The position numbers and the translations under genes are program-made. Shown here piece after piece: positions 43,693-54,242 of a stretch of DNA of 64,000 bases. The stretch is from the NCBI RefSeq assembly GCF_002575655.3, contig NC_053035.3:88127322-88191321 (forward strand), written 5' to 3'. The stretch is from Aegilops tauschii subsp. strangulata (lineage: Eukaryota > Streptophyta > Magnoliopsida > Poales > Poaceae). The notes beneath the pieces are model-generated. The model did no database searches. It was given only the letters and a program-made list of their open reading frames with translations, and was not told where the DNA came from. Each line of letters opens with the position of its first letter. The stretch's first letter is position 1.

Positions 43693-45389
43693 GGGAACCC
43701 CGAGCCTCTCTGAGCACTCAGGCGACATCAGACCCTCCCCGTAGAGCTCCCCTAGCAGTAGATTGACCGGAGAGGACCATCCTCTCCAACTCCGGCCAGT
43801 TTGGCCGCCGCTAAGCTCCGGTGCGATTCGTCGCAACCAGCCACCCTTTCGCCCAACCAACGCCACCAGTAGCTCCCCATGGTTCTTGCGGAGCTGCCCA
43901 GCTACCCAACTTCGATCGGAGGCCACCGGAGCACAAAAAGCACTTCGCCACCGTAGCCTCTCTCCGCCGCGGAGCTCGCCGCCGGCAACTCCTTCCACCT
44001 CCGACGACCCAACAACCACCCAAAGGACCGCCTCGGTCTAGCCGTTCCATCCCCGCCCTTGGATGCCCGTGAGGTACTGCCGTTCGTCGACGGTGTTCGC
44101 CGGAGCCTCGCTCCCGTCAGGCAGAAGAGAGGAGAAGGAGGGAAGAACGGTCAAACCTGACTAGTGGGCCCTCTGGACCCACTGTCAGTGACCCGCGCAG
44201 CCGTTCTCTCTCTGTTTAAGTGAAGGCGCAAACTCCCGAGTGCGTCTCCTCTACTGCGAAAGCGTATTCCTTCTGAATCGTTTTCTTTTCTGGTTTTATT
44301 TAAAAACAGAGATTTGACCAAACTTTGACCAGCTATAACTTTTAAAATAAAACTCCAAACAAGTTGATTCTTTTTCCTACCTCTCTCAAATTTCATCTAG
44401 TTTATTTTAAGATTTATTTCAAAAATATTTGAGACAATTTTTGGTACTGTGTTTGAAATATTTGTTATTTGTGTATTTTGCAAAATAGGATTTTTGGAGA
44501 AAAAGGAAAGCTTCCAAAAAGTGCATCCTTTGCATACTCTTGAAGGCAAGCATTTCTGAACTCTGGCATAATATTTTGTTGTGGTGTTCTGATTCGATCA
44601 CAACACCTTTGACTTGGAGTATGTGATAGCTTTATGTATCGACATAGTCTCGTGCATGAGTGCACTTTGGAGTTGTTTTGTGGTCAGCAATGGATACACT
44701 AATGATTTGGATCATCCTCGTGAACTTCTCATGCATACCGGTAGGAAGCCGGGAAAGTCGTGGTCTTGGGTAGACACGAGCTTGTCCCTAGTCCCTCGTC
44801 GAGACGAGTATGTCCGGCATGGCATGGTGAGGCTCGAGGAGGGGTGATTTATTTCACTAGTGGTAATATTGTTGGAGGATTCTTGGACCACCTGAGTCGG
44901 TTGTAGATCGAGTCATGATAAAAAACATCCTTATTTGTTGGTACCACCACTTGTCCCTGCAGGGGACAGGGTATGGTTCAGTAAATTGTCAACCCCTACC
45001 AAAGCACACACCGTACAGAGGGGCCATAGTGGAAGATACCGGAGGCCTCCGGTAGGCATGCCACTTGGTCAGGGGGCATGGGTGTTTCCGGTTGGGACCG
45101 AGAGGGGGGCACCCCCTTAGAGCGCGCGAATAGAAATTTGATCCCATGCTACGTCGAGGTTGTAGCCTCCCCACTTAGAGTTTTGCTTGGCAGGTGTCGT
45201 GGGTGATTCCAGACACCGGTGGGTTAAGCTGGTGTGTGCAGGTCAGGCGTGTTTTCAATTAAAAGACCATAGACGGAATTAGTCCCGATGGACTAAGTAA
45301 ACCCGTTACTCGTGGGAAAATGGTACTCCCTCTGCAGAGGATATATCCTGTTGGATAGTCATGTTCTTGAGTAAAGACCACAGTCTGAG

Positions 45390-45560
45390 TTGAAACTAGT
45401 AACGGTATTCGGATGGAGAACGGTTTAACTAAGATTCAGTAACGATATTCGGATGGAGAACGGTTTAACTAGAATTCAGTAACGGTATTCGGATGGAGAT
45501 ACGTTTTGACTAGACCATATTATCGGTTTTCGGATGGAGAAACGACTGAACTAAATATTG
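45390..45560 (+). repeat. Four tandem repeats of about 43 bp (AACGGTATTCGGATGGAGA)
   Basis: Units of TAACGGTATTCGGATGGAGA followed by ACGGTTTAACTA and AGATTCAG/GAATTCAG. The last is diverged (TATCGGTTTTCGGATGG). Also in the 3' LTR at about 51564-51733. Confidence 0.85.
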
Positions 45561-45716
45561 TTTATGATTATGGCACATATGATTTATTTCTGGACTAACC
45601 ATTTATATTATGTATTCTTTTTGAATATCCCTAGGATGGTTCTACCTCCTGGATATTCACTGTGATTATTCTCTTATAAGCCCTTTATGTGGTGTCGCCC
45701 CGACGCCCCACTGCGG

Positions 45717-45895
45717 CATTATTATTCTTGCAGTTTCCTCTCGAGGAGTCATTCAGACCCTCGTTTGGCACCAGTATTATTATTCTTGCAGTTTCCTCTC
45801 GAGGAGTCATTCAGACACTCGTTTGGCACCAGTATTATTAATCTTGCAGTTTCCTCTCGAGGAGTCATTCAGACCCTCGTTTGGCACCCAGTATT
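45717..45895 (+). repeat. Three tandem 58-bp repeats
   Basis: Units of TCTTGCAGTTTCCTCTCGAG then GAGTCATTCAGACCCTCG at 58-bp spacing (starts 45726, 45784, 45842). Counterpart in the 3' LTR at about 51890-52067 with more substitutions. Confidence 0.85.
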
Positions 45896-46412
45896 TTTAT
45901 TCTGGAATATTTTTAACCATATGCGTGCATCATGGTCTTTCGCATATTTCGTGACAGATGCGTGATCATCTTATTAACCCGGAGCATGTTTGATATATTG
46001 TACCCGTGTTCTTAATGTTTGCGAGTACATTCAAACGTACTCACTGGCTTGTCCCTGGCTATTGTCTTGGCCAGATTCCTTGCGTGGAGATAAGCATCGC
46101 GGTGACAACCTCGGGACCTACGTGTTGACATTTGCAGTCTCGTGAAGATAGGAGTTATCCTGGTCAGCTGTTCTTGTGGGAAATGGAGTCCCATAGACGC
46201 AGATGTACCCAACCGCTTCCGTCCTCTACCATTAGCAACCGAATGTTGTACTCCTAGGCCACAATGGTCTTGTACTACATATTTTTTTGTACTTGCTTGG
46301 AATTCTTGTATCAAGTTGGTACCTCATCAGCTAACAGTAATCCTGGGGCTGGTGAGCACGCAGGCCGTTTTTCTGGGAACTTATTATCCCAAAAATCCGG
46401 TCGTGACAGACT

Positions 46413-46428
46413 TGGTATCAGAGCCAGG
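46413..46428 (+). other. Primer-binding site of the LARD-like element (tRNA-iMet)
   Basis: TGGTATCAGAGCCAGG four bases after the LTR, the same 16 bases as at 2873-2888. Confidence 0.92.
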
Positions 46429-46750
46429 CTGACCATTGGCTAATACTATCTTAGCCAGGTCAATAAACCTAGGTTAACCCAAACCACCAGACCTTAGCCT
46501 AACCCCGGTCAAGCTTCCCGCGTAAGATAGCTCCACAGTGACCCGACGCCCTTTTGGCGGACGGTGCCCAACCTATCAACCTAGCCCGTCGATCACGTGC
46601 CAGTGACCGACACCCAACCCGTCTCTATCGCAAGCGTGCGGAGGAAGACTCCGTCCCCTTTCCCTATAAAAAGGGCACGCTAGCCACAGCACAGCACAAC
46701 CTCTTTCCCCAAACCAAGACCCAACGGAAGTCTCCTTCGTGGGGAAATCC

Positions 46751-47155
46751 ATGCCGACTCCGCATATGGCTATAGAAGCTGCTGCGTACGAGGCGCTCAC
46801 TCGTCTTCGATTCGCAGTACCCTATACCAGCGAGCGAGGATACTATTATTTTCCGAGTCGTGCCGCACCCGGAGAAGTTGCATCTTTTCCCGGTGGGCGT
46901 ATTGAGAGAGATCCAGTACTGGCCAACCTTGCCCGGTATGTTATCGCCCAGGAGCGTTTAACTCAGCCGGTAATGGGTTATCTCCAGAGCCTCGCTGATT
47001 TAAATCCTTGGATCGCTATTGGCAGACCATTGAGGCCTGACCAAGAAGGGCGCATTCATCGACTGGTAAACCCGCTTCCCCCGATAGAAGAGGAGTGTGC
47101 CCCAGTGCCAGAGGCATTTTCTCAGGACCCTGTCTTTTTGCCGTTTTCCTTGTAA
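46751..47155 (+). CDS. Small ORF in the LARD interior, unrecognised
   Basis: ATG at 46751, 134 codons, stop at 47153-47155. Sequence motifs include AYEALTRLRFAVPYTSERGY and DPVLANLARYVIAQERL. It is soluble-looking, with mixed alpha-helical character, no zinc knuckle, and no protease or polymerase motif. An upstream GTG extends it by four codons, but ATG is the likely start. It occupies the place where the chromovirus has its extra ORF (just after the primer-binding site), so it could be a remnant accessory or Gag-like protein. Function unknown. Confidence 0.5.
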   Translation: MPTPHMAIEAAAYEALTRLRFAVPYTSERGYYYFPSRAAPGEVASFPGGRIERDPVLANLARYVIAQERLTQPVMGYLQSLADLNPWIAIGRPLRPDQEGRIHRLVNPLPPIEEECAPVPEAFSQDPVFLPFSL

Positions 47156-47516
47156 ACGCCTCCGATGTATTTATTGTCCCAGTACTTGTATTTATGTGTT
47201 GCAGCATGTTCATAAAAAAAATTGTACGACAGGTCCGGTTTTTTTCCTTTAGTTCCTGTTATGTGAGCAGTGTTACTGCTGTTAGTTTTGCTTTAATTAC
47301 TTTTTCTCTCGCAACATGTTTATGAGGAGATTTCTTTCCCCGAGTTATTGCTGCGTATATATATTTTCACGACATAGATTTTTATTCGCACGTCATCGTT
47401 ACAGCAAACTCTCAGCAGCCACCACTCGACCTCGAGCACCATTACAAATCCTTGAGCACATTTTTGCGCCTACCTAACCTCCCTCGAGGACGCCACAATC
47501 TCAGCAAGGGAGATTT

Positions 47517-47987
47517 GTGAGTGACCATTCGGGCACGAGTTGCCCCAACACACCGACAGCAGTCAGCCCCGACGCCGCGCCTAATCCACGTGATCGCCGC
47601 CACCGCGAAGAGCCAACACTCGAGCGGCAGCATCACGACGATCATCCAGGATCATCGCGCACAGGAGCACGGAGAACCCCAGCAGCACCGCCAAACCTCC
47701 ACACACCAGGACCACGTACCAGTCCGGCATTGCCTCCGCCATTAGAGCCTCGGCTCGAGCTCCTGCCAGTAGCTATGGAGGAGAAGGAAAGAGAAGTGGA
47801 AGCAAGGCCAGGTGTGAGGAAGAAGAGAGGAGCACCGCGATCGTTTTATAGCCCGAGATCGGTGTACGGTGGGCGAGGTCCACCAGCGCCCCTCGTCGCT
47901 CGACCGCCGGTGTTCGGAGGCGAGTCCGCGGGCAGTGCCGACAACGCCCTGGCCCGCGAGGTGAGTGCACGCTGCACCGGCAGCTAG
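47517..47987 (+). pseudogene. Proline/arginine-rich open frame in the LARD interior
   Basis: Open for about 156 codons with the first ATG near 47775 (MEEKEREVEARPGVRKKRG). Low-complexity P, R, A content. It could be a decayed Gag tail or chance. No domain. Confidence 0.25.
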
Positions 47988-48177
47988 CACGCCGCGCACT
48001 ACCACAGTACGGCCTCGATGCCCTACGAGCTAGGCATCGCCGGTGGAGGAAGCGCGGGAGAACGCGCGAGAGAGAAGAGAGAGCCAGAGGTAGGAGAAGA
48101 GGCCGACAGTGGGCCCTGGGTCCACCTGTCAGCCAAAGAGAGCACTGTGCTCTCGGGTGCGACCAGCGTATTTTTTT

Positions 48178-48207
48178 CAGTAATTTAGAATTTATTCTAA
48201 ATTACTG
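48178..48207. other. Perfect 14-bp inverted repeat with 2-base loop
   Basis: CAGTAATTTAGAAT, TT, ATTCTAAATTACTG. All 14 pairs match. It lies in the 3' interior about 230 bp before the 3' LTR. Confidence 0.9.
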
Positions 48208-48420
48208 TATCCGCGTAGAAATATCTCGTTTTCCCTAACCGTGGATTTTTCCACGCTACGCCAGTGTAACACACTGTGGTTTTTACACCACTTATTGCCC
48301 TCTCACTGTAGCCGCTTTGTTTTTGTGCAATTGAAGGATTTCTTTGATAAAAACAATTTATTTCAAAACAATTCTTGTTCAAATCAGCTTTTGACCAATC
48401 TCGAGGACGAGATTTTTCTT

Positions 48421-48428
48421 AAGGGGGG
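48421..48428 (+). other. Polypurine tract of the LARD-like element
   Basis: AAGGGGGG followed by TAGTGT and the LTR at 48435. The preceding CTCGAGGACGAGATTTTTCTT resembles the matching stretch in the chromovirus (CTCGAGGGCGAGATTCATCTT). Confidence 0.9.
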
Positions 48429-48434
48429 TAGTGT

Positions 48435-51400
48435 TGTAACACCCAAAATTTTGGCCTTGTTTTATTTATTAAAATATTGCCAGGAAATAAAACTTTTCCA
48501 ATTGTCAAGTTTTACCTTTTGTGATTTTTGGATTTTTCCTCTAGTGGGAGAAACCTTCAAAAGTATTGTTCAACTTGTTTGCTCTCTATAATAAAACAAT
48601 TATTTATCAGTGGATTCAAATTTTTGCAAGATTTATTCCCTCAAAGCTTTACTCCTTTAAAATGATTCCTTTTGCATTTGGAGCCTGTTTTGCACTACAA
48701 CCTTTTGACAAGGGCATTCAAAATTTCCACCAAAATTTGGGGATGTCATGTGATGTTTCCACATCACTTTTATGCAAAAATACCTTTTGGCCATTGGATA
48801 TTTTGAGCTCTACACCAACTTTTCCAATCTGGTCCAGTAGGCACTTTTGCACTACAACCCATTTAAATATTTCTTTAAAAATTCTTCCAAGTGTTTGGAG
48901 ATGTCAGTGGTGCATACAATTCATCTTCAAGCAAAAACCCTGTGTTGTTCCTTGGAAAATTTGAGTGGATCAACCTCTTTTGCTTTCTGGTCCAACTTGG
49001 TGATTTGTACTGCAACCTTATTTTTCCTTGCTCTAGTAACCCTGAGCTTTTTCCTACTTGTAGCCCTCCCTTCAAAACTCTTAAGTCCAGGAGATTGGGC
49101 TCATTGGAGGTTTTGAAGTGCATGATTTAAACCCTTTTTCTTTCTGTCCAAAACTGGAGTTTTGCAAAACTTGCACTAACAAGTTTCTGGTTTGGCCCAA
49201 GTGATCTTACCACCATCTCCTGTATCTAAAGAGACACTGATCTGGAGATTTTGGCCACTCCAAGAGCTGCCTAAGTGCATCTGGCATTCTGTCGAACACC
49301 TGGTGTGCCAGTCTGTTTTGGCATGAGTTCTTTGTCTGCACTGTGATATTGTTCCTCTGACACAGCAACCTTGTCCACTGAACTCCTAGCCACCCCTACC
49401 CTTGTTCTATTCTTTGCCAGCTCCGCCCTCGCGCTCTAGATCGCACTGGCATTTCGTCGAGCAGGTGCCGTGCGTGCTCTGGGCGCGCCCAGAGCGCACG
49501 TTTTGCACGCGCGCGCACTGAGCCGACACGCCGCACTGCCGCACTCGACGCGACCCGTCCCTGGCCCCGACTGCATCGCTGAACCGCGCACTAGCCCGCT
49601 CCCTACTCCACGGCATCTCTGGCGCCCTGCTGCGCCGCTGGCCTCGCCCTTGGCGGCACGCCGGCGTCGGCAGTGGCCTCTGCCATGTTCGGCACCGCCC
49701 AAACCACGCCAGCGCGCCAGCTGCCCCTGGGAATAGCTCGTGCTTATCCTCATACTCGTCGGAACGCTTTCGTCGCCGCCACGATGCCCTGCCACTACAG
49801 GAAAGTGGTCGCCGGCGATCTTATCCTCGGCCACCGCGGGAGCCAGCCTCAAGCGCCTATTTAAAGGGAACCCCGAGCCTCTCTGAGCACTCAGGCGACA
49901 TCAGACCCTCCCCGTAGAGCTCCCCTAGCAGTAGATTGACCGGAGAGGACCATCCTCTCCAACTCCGGCCAGTTTGGCCGCCGCTAAGCTCCGGTGCGAT
50001 TCGTCGCAACCAGCCACCCTTTCGCCCAACCAACGCCACCAGTAGCTCCCCATGGTTCTTGCGGAGCTGCCCAGCTACCCAACTTCGATCGGAGGCCACC
50101 GGAGCACAAAAAGCACTTCGCCACCGTAGCCTCTCTCCACCGCGGAGCTCGCCGCCGGCAACTCCTTCCACCTCCGACGACCCAACAACCACCCAAAGGA
50201 CCGCCTCGGTCTAGCCGTTCCATCCCCGCCCTTGGATGCCCATGAGGTACTGCCGTTCGTCGACGGCGATCGCCGGAGCCTCGCTCCCGTCGGGCAGAAG
50301 AGAGGAGAAGGAGGGAAGAACGGTCAAACCTGACTAGTGGGCCCTCTGGACCCACCGTCAGTGACCCGCGCGGCCGTTCTCTCTCTGTTTAAGTGAAGGC
50401 GCAAACTCCCGAGTGCGTCTCCTCTACTGCGAAAGCGTATTCCTTCTGAATCGTTTTCTTTTCTGGTTTTATTTAAAAACAGAGATTTGACCAAACTTTG
50501 ACCAGCTATAACTTTTAAAATAAAACTCCAAACAAGTTGATTCTTTTTCCTACCTCTCTCAAATTTCATCTAGTTTATTTTAAGATTTATTTCAAAAATA
50601 TTTGAGACAATTTTTGGTACTGTGTTTGAAATATTTGTTATTTGTGTATTTTGAAAAATAGGATTTTTGGAGAAAAAGGAAAGCTTCCAAAAAGTGCATC
50701 CTTTGCATACTCTTGAAGGCAAGCATTTCTGAACTCTGGCATAATATTTTGTTGTGGTGTTCTGATTCGATCACAACACCTTTGACTTGGAGTATGTGAT
50801 AGCTTTATGTATCGACATAGTCTCGTGCATGAGTGCACTTTGGAGTTGTTTTGTGGTCAGCAATGGATACACTAATGATTTGGATCATCCTCGTGAACTT
50901 CTCAGGCATACCGGTAGGAAGCCGGGAAAGTCGTGGTCTTGGGTAGACACGAGCTTGTCCCTAGTCCCTCGTCGAGACGAGTATGTCCGGCATGGCATGG
51001 TGAGGCTCGAGGAGGGGTGATTTATTTCACTAGTGGTAATATTGTTGGAGGATTCTTGGACCACCTGAGTCGGTTGTAGATCAAGTCATGATAAAAAACA
51101 TCCTTATTTGTTGGTACCACCACTTGTCCCTGCAGGGGACAGGGTATGGTTCAGTAAATTGTCAACCCCTACCAAAGCACACACCGTACAGAGGGGCCAT
51201 AGTGGAAGATACCGGAGGCCTCCGGTAGGCATGCCACTTGGTCAGGGGGCATGGGTGTTTCCGGTTGGGACCGAGAGGGGGGCACCCCCTTAGAGCGCGC
51301 GAATAGAAATTTGATCCCATGCTACGTCGAGGTTGTAGCCTCCCCACTTAGAGTTTTGCTTGGCAGGTGTCGTGGGTGATTCCAGACACCGGTGGGTTAA

Positions 51401-52580
51401 GCTGGTGTGTGCAGGTCAGGCGTGTTTTCAATTAAAAGACCATAGACGGAATTAGTCCCGATGGACTAAGTAAACCCGTTACTCGTGGGAAAATGGTACT
51501 CCCTCTGCAGAGGATATATCCTGTTGGATAGTCATGTTCTTGAGTAAAGACCACAGTCTGAGTTGAAACTAGTAACGGTATTCGGATGGAGAACGGTTTA
51601 ACTAAGATTCAGTAACGGTATTCGGATGGAGAACGGTTTAACTAGAATTCAGTAACGGTATTCGGATGGAGATACGTTTTGACTAGACCATATTATCGGT
51701 TTTCGGATGGAGAAACGACTGAACTAAATATTGTTTATGACTATGGCACATATGATTTATTTCTGGACTAACCATTTATATTATGTATTCTTTTTGAGTA
51801 TCCCTGGGATGGTTCTACCTCCTGGATATTCACTGTGATTATTCTCTTATAAGCCCTTTATGTGGTGTCGCCCCGACGCCTGACTGCGGCATTATTATTC
51901 TTGCAGTTTCCTCTCGAGGAGTCATTCAGATGCTCGTTTGGCACCAGTATTATTATTCTTGCAGTTTCCTCTCGAAGAGTCATTCAGACACTCGTTTGGC
52001 ACCAGTATTATTATTCTTGCAGTTTCCTCTTAAGGAGTCATTCAGACCCTCCTTTGGCACCCAGTATTTTTATTCTGGAATATTTTAACCATATGCGTGC
52101 ATCATGGTCTTTCGCATATTTCGTGACAGATGCGTGATCATCTTATTAACCCGGAGCATGTTTGATATATTGTACCCGTGTTTTTAATGTTTGCGAGTAC
52201 ATTCAAACGTACTCACTGGCTTGTCCCTGGCTATTGTCTTGGCCAGATTCCTTGCGTGGAGATAAGCATCGCGGTGACAACCTCGGGACCTACGTGTTGA
52301 CATTTGCAGTCTCGCGAAGATAGGAGTTATCCTGGTCAGCTGTTCTTGTGGGAAATGGAGTCCCATAGACGCAGATGTACCCAACCGCTTCCGCCCTCTA
52401 CCATTAGCAACCGAATGTTGTACTCCTAGGCCACAATGGTCTTGTACTACATATTTTTTTGTACTTGCTTGGAATTCTTGTATCAAGTTGGTACCTCATC
52501 AGCTAACAGTAATCCTGGGGCTGGTGAGCACACAGGCCATTTTTCTGGGAACTTATTATCCCAAAAATCCGGTCGTGACA
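48435..52580 (+). repeat. 3' LTR of the LARD-like element
   Basis: TGTAACACCC to GGTCGTGACA, 4146 bp, directly followed by TTTTC. About 50 differences from the 5' LTR by eye, mostly transitions, plus single-base indels. Confidence 0.93.
49858..49865 (+). promoter_or_regulatory. Candidate TATA box of the 3' LTR
   Basis: TATTTAAA, counterpart of 43685-43692. It could drive readout transcription into the downstream Ulp1-like exons. Confidence 0.45.
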
Positions 52581-52585
52581 TTTTC
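52581..52585. repeat. Target site duplication TTTTC, right copy
   Basis: Matches 42256-42260. Confidence 0.93.
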
Positions 52586-52726
52586 TCACAAAGCCCCAAT
52601 CTGTGTAAAAAGTTATAAAAGGAAATGACCTAACGTTGAGAAGAACTTTGTATTTTTTGGTTCGCCTGAATAGTTATTTGATCTGTGACGTGTGTTATTT
52701 TACTTCGTGCTTCCTTTTTTTGCCAG

Positions 52727-52933
52727 ATGAGGAGGATGACTCAGCTGCCGAAGGTGATTTATGGTGAAAAACTGTATAAATCAAAGAACCACCCTGACTG
52801 GGTTAAATTGGCAGAGAATCCCTCCTACCCAGTCGTGCCAGCGTAGGGAACAAACGAGTGCAGAATCTATGTTCTGAGGTTGACGCAGTTGTATGATGGC
52901 CAACGTCTAGTCGAGAAGATTGTCAAATCCGAC
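52727..52933 (+). pseudogene. Ulp1-like relic, C48 domain 2, Cys exon with stop
   Basis: TTGCCAG|ATGAGGAGG to TCCGAC|GTAATA. MRRMTQLPKVIYGEKLYKSK, then TAG at 52844-52846, then TNECRIYVLRLTQLYDGQRL with the candidate nucleophile Cys at 52859-52861; the following Gly of the family is Arg here. Confidence 0.65.
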
Positions 52934-53060
52934 GTAATACCTTCTCTATTTCTTCTTTTCTTGTTACGTCCTTTATTTTTTGATTTTTTCACTTTTTTGT
53001 TCTTATGACAATCTTTTTTTTAATCCCTGGTCTGCATTTTATTTTCAATTTTCTTTTCAG

Positions 53061-53201
53061 CCTGCTGTTGAAGATTGGAAGGCGGAGTACATGTTCCAGC
53101 TGCTGTTCAATCCTTCGAACATGTTGTATTATGAAGACATGCCGCTTGAGCTACGAGATCTGATTGCAAACCTCAGGCTTACTTCCCTGTCGCAGTCGTA
53201 G
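53061..53201 (+). pseudogene. Ulp1-like relic, last exon
   Basis: CTTTTCAG|CCTGCTGTTG to TAG at 53199-53201: AVEDWKAEYMFQLLFNPSN, then MPLELRDLIANLRLTS. Open throughout and ends with a normal stop, so it is probably the true C terminus. Confidence 0.7.
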
Positions 53202-53796
53202 ACGTAGTAGCAGTCATTTGGCGTTTGTTTTTGCTGGGTAAAAGCATGTGTATGGAGAAGAACTAGGGTTCATGTTGTGTACTGTGTGCTGTCTAAGGTA
53301 GATAATGTATGAAAAGACTTTTTTCTGTTGTTGTGTTTCGTCTGCTTTTTGCAGCAGCGTATATGGATGAATTTGCGTGTGTATTTTATATAAACAACTC
53401 ATACAGTATATATATGTATATTTTTTATTTGTTGACGACTACGTTCTGTGCGAACTGGCATTTGTCATGCTTATATGTATCGTACGTGTCCCAGAAACTG
53501 CATTGCATGTGATGCCGAACTTCTTCGTCCAACAAAAAGCATTGCATTTGTATACTAGTTTGTGCTGCACCTGTATTTTTTGCTGCACTTGCTGCAGCCC
53601 CTGTATTCATGTGTGTATCTTGAAACTGCATTGCTTTATGATACTGCACTACTTTGTCTAACCAAATGCACTTCATTGTCTAAAGTTGCATCCTGTAGTT
53701 GGTTTTTTTATTGTTTGTACGGCAGGGTGGGGTTTCCCCCCCCCAAATTTTTTAGTTGTCTATAGGTTCGTATTGCACCTATATTCCCTGTACTTA
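53202..53796. other. 3' flank of the Ulp1-like relic, with CTGCA-rich repeats
   Basis: T-rich. From about 53500 it has many AAACTGCATTGC, TGCTGCACTTG and CTGCACTAC words, like the intron repeats at 38180 and 40600. It ends with GGGGTTTCCCCCCCCCC and an AATGCATGCGCTAGCGC word at the edge of the satellite. Confidence 0.5.
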
Positions 53797-54242
53797 GCGC
53801 AATGCATGCGCTAGCGCAAGGCCGAGCAGGGGGGTCGTGATCCCCCCTCCCCACCCCCCTGCGAGGCCGAGCCTGGAACGAGCCAGAGAAGGCAGCGACG
53901 CGGTGTGCCGCGGCGCCGCATGCGTACCCGAGTCCGTCACACCCTGTCGCCTCCGTGTCTATCTTAGGGGTGTGGCTCTGGATTGCGTGCATCCTAGGGT
54001 TGGAAAAACAGAATGTCCGCATTGCGGCTGTCAACCAAGTGCATTGCGTGCGTTAGCACGAGGCCGAGCCGGGGGGTGGGAGGGGGGTCGTGACCCCCTC
54101 CCCACCCCCCTGCGAGGCCGAGCCTGGAACGAGCCAGAGCAGGCGGCGACGCGGCGTGCCGGGGCGCCGCATGCGTAGGCGAGTCCGTCACACCCCGTCG
54201 CCTCCCTGTCTATCTTAGGGGTTTGGCTCTGGGGTTGCGTGC

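Larger units (their letters stand above)
42261..46408 (+). repeat. 5' LTR of the LARD-like element
   Basis: TGTAACACCC to GGTCGTGACA, 4148 bp. GC-rich middle (43200-44170) with a TATTTAAA box, then a tail with 43-bp and 58-bp tandem repeats. Frames in the GC block recur in both LTRs but have no recognisable product. Confidence 0.93.
42261..52580 (+). mobile_element. Non-autonomous large-LTR retrotransposon (LARD-like)
   Basis: 10.3-kb element with two LTRs of 4148 and 4146 bp, only about 2.0 kb of interior, and a perfect TTTTC duplication. LTRs begin TGTAACACCC and end GTCGTGACA. No reverse transcriptase, integrase or RNase H is present, so it must be moved in trans. The primer-binding context (TTGGTATCAGAGCCAGG) and polypurine context (CTTAAGGGGGGTAGTG) match the chromovirus at 138-11024. 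I tallied roughly 50 differences between LTRs by eye (about 1.2 percent). It sits in an intron of the Ulp1-like relic. Confidence 0.92.
37396..53201 (+). pseudogene. Decayed gene with two Ulp1-like (C48) cysteine protease domains
   Basis: About fifteen exon-like blocks with GT-AG boundaries run left to right. Domain 1 (39464-40466) has the His of GHYCVVAL (39983), the Asp of EFPDSL and the Cys of HDCGFYMF (40301). Domain 2 (41356-53201) has the His of NGHYSL (41980), the Asp of IDIHD and the Cys of TNECRIYVL (52859), with the usual Gly after Cys replaced by Arg. The intron phase between 40466 and 40831 fits, so the two domains were probably one protein. Ulp1-type enzymes remove SUMO-like tags; grass genomes carry many, some inside transposons. 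Lesions: TGA 37806, frameshifts in 38600-38710 and near 41086, TAG 41483, TAA 41992, TAG 52844. The CACTA end abuts its left side and a retrotransposon sits in an intron. Confidence 0.75.

Noticed and set aside
43223..44072. GC-rich ORFs in the LARD LTRs, also at 49407-50355
   Set aside because: Present on both strands of the LTR without known motifs. Identity between copies reflects recent LTR synthesis, not coding constraint.
46513..46765. Small ORFs 46554-46775 and 46576-46800 in the LARD leader
   Set aside because: Overlapping on opposite strands, no motif, and they overlap the start of the better-supported ORF at 46751.
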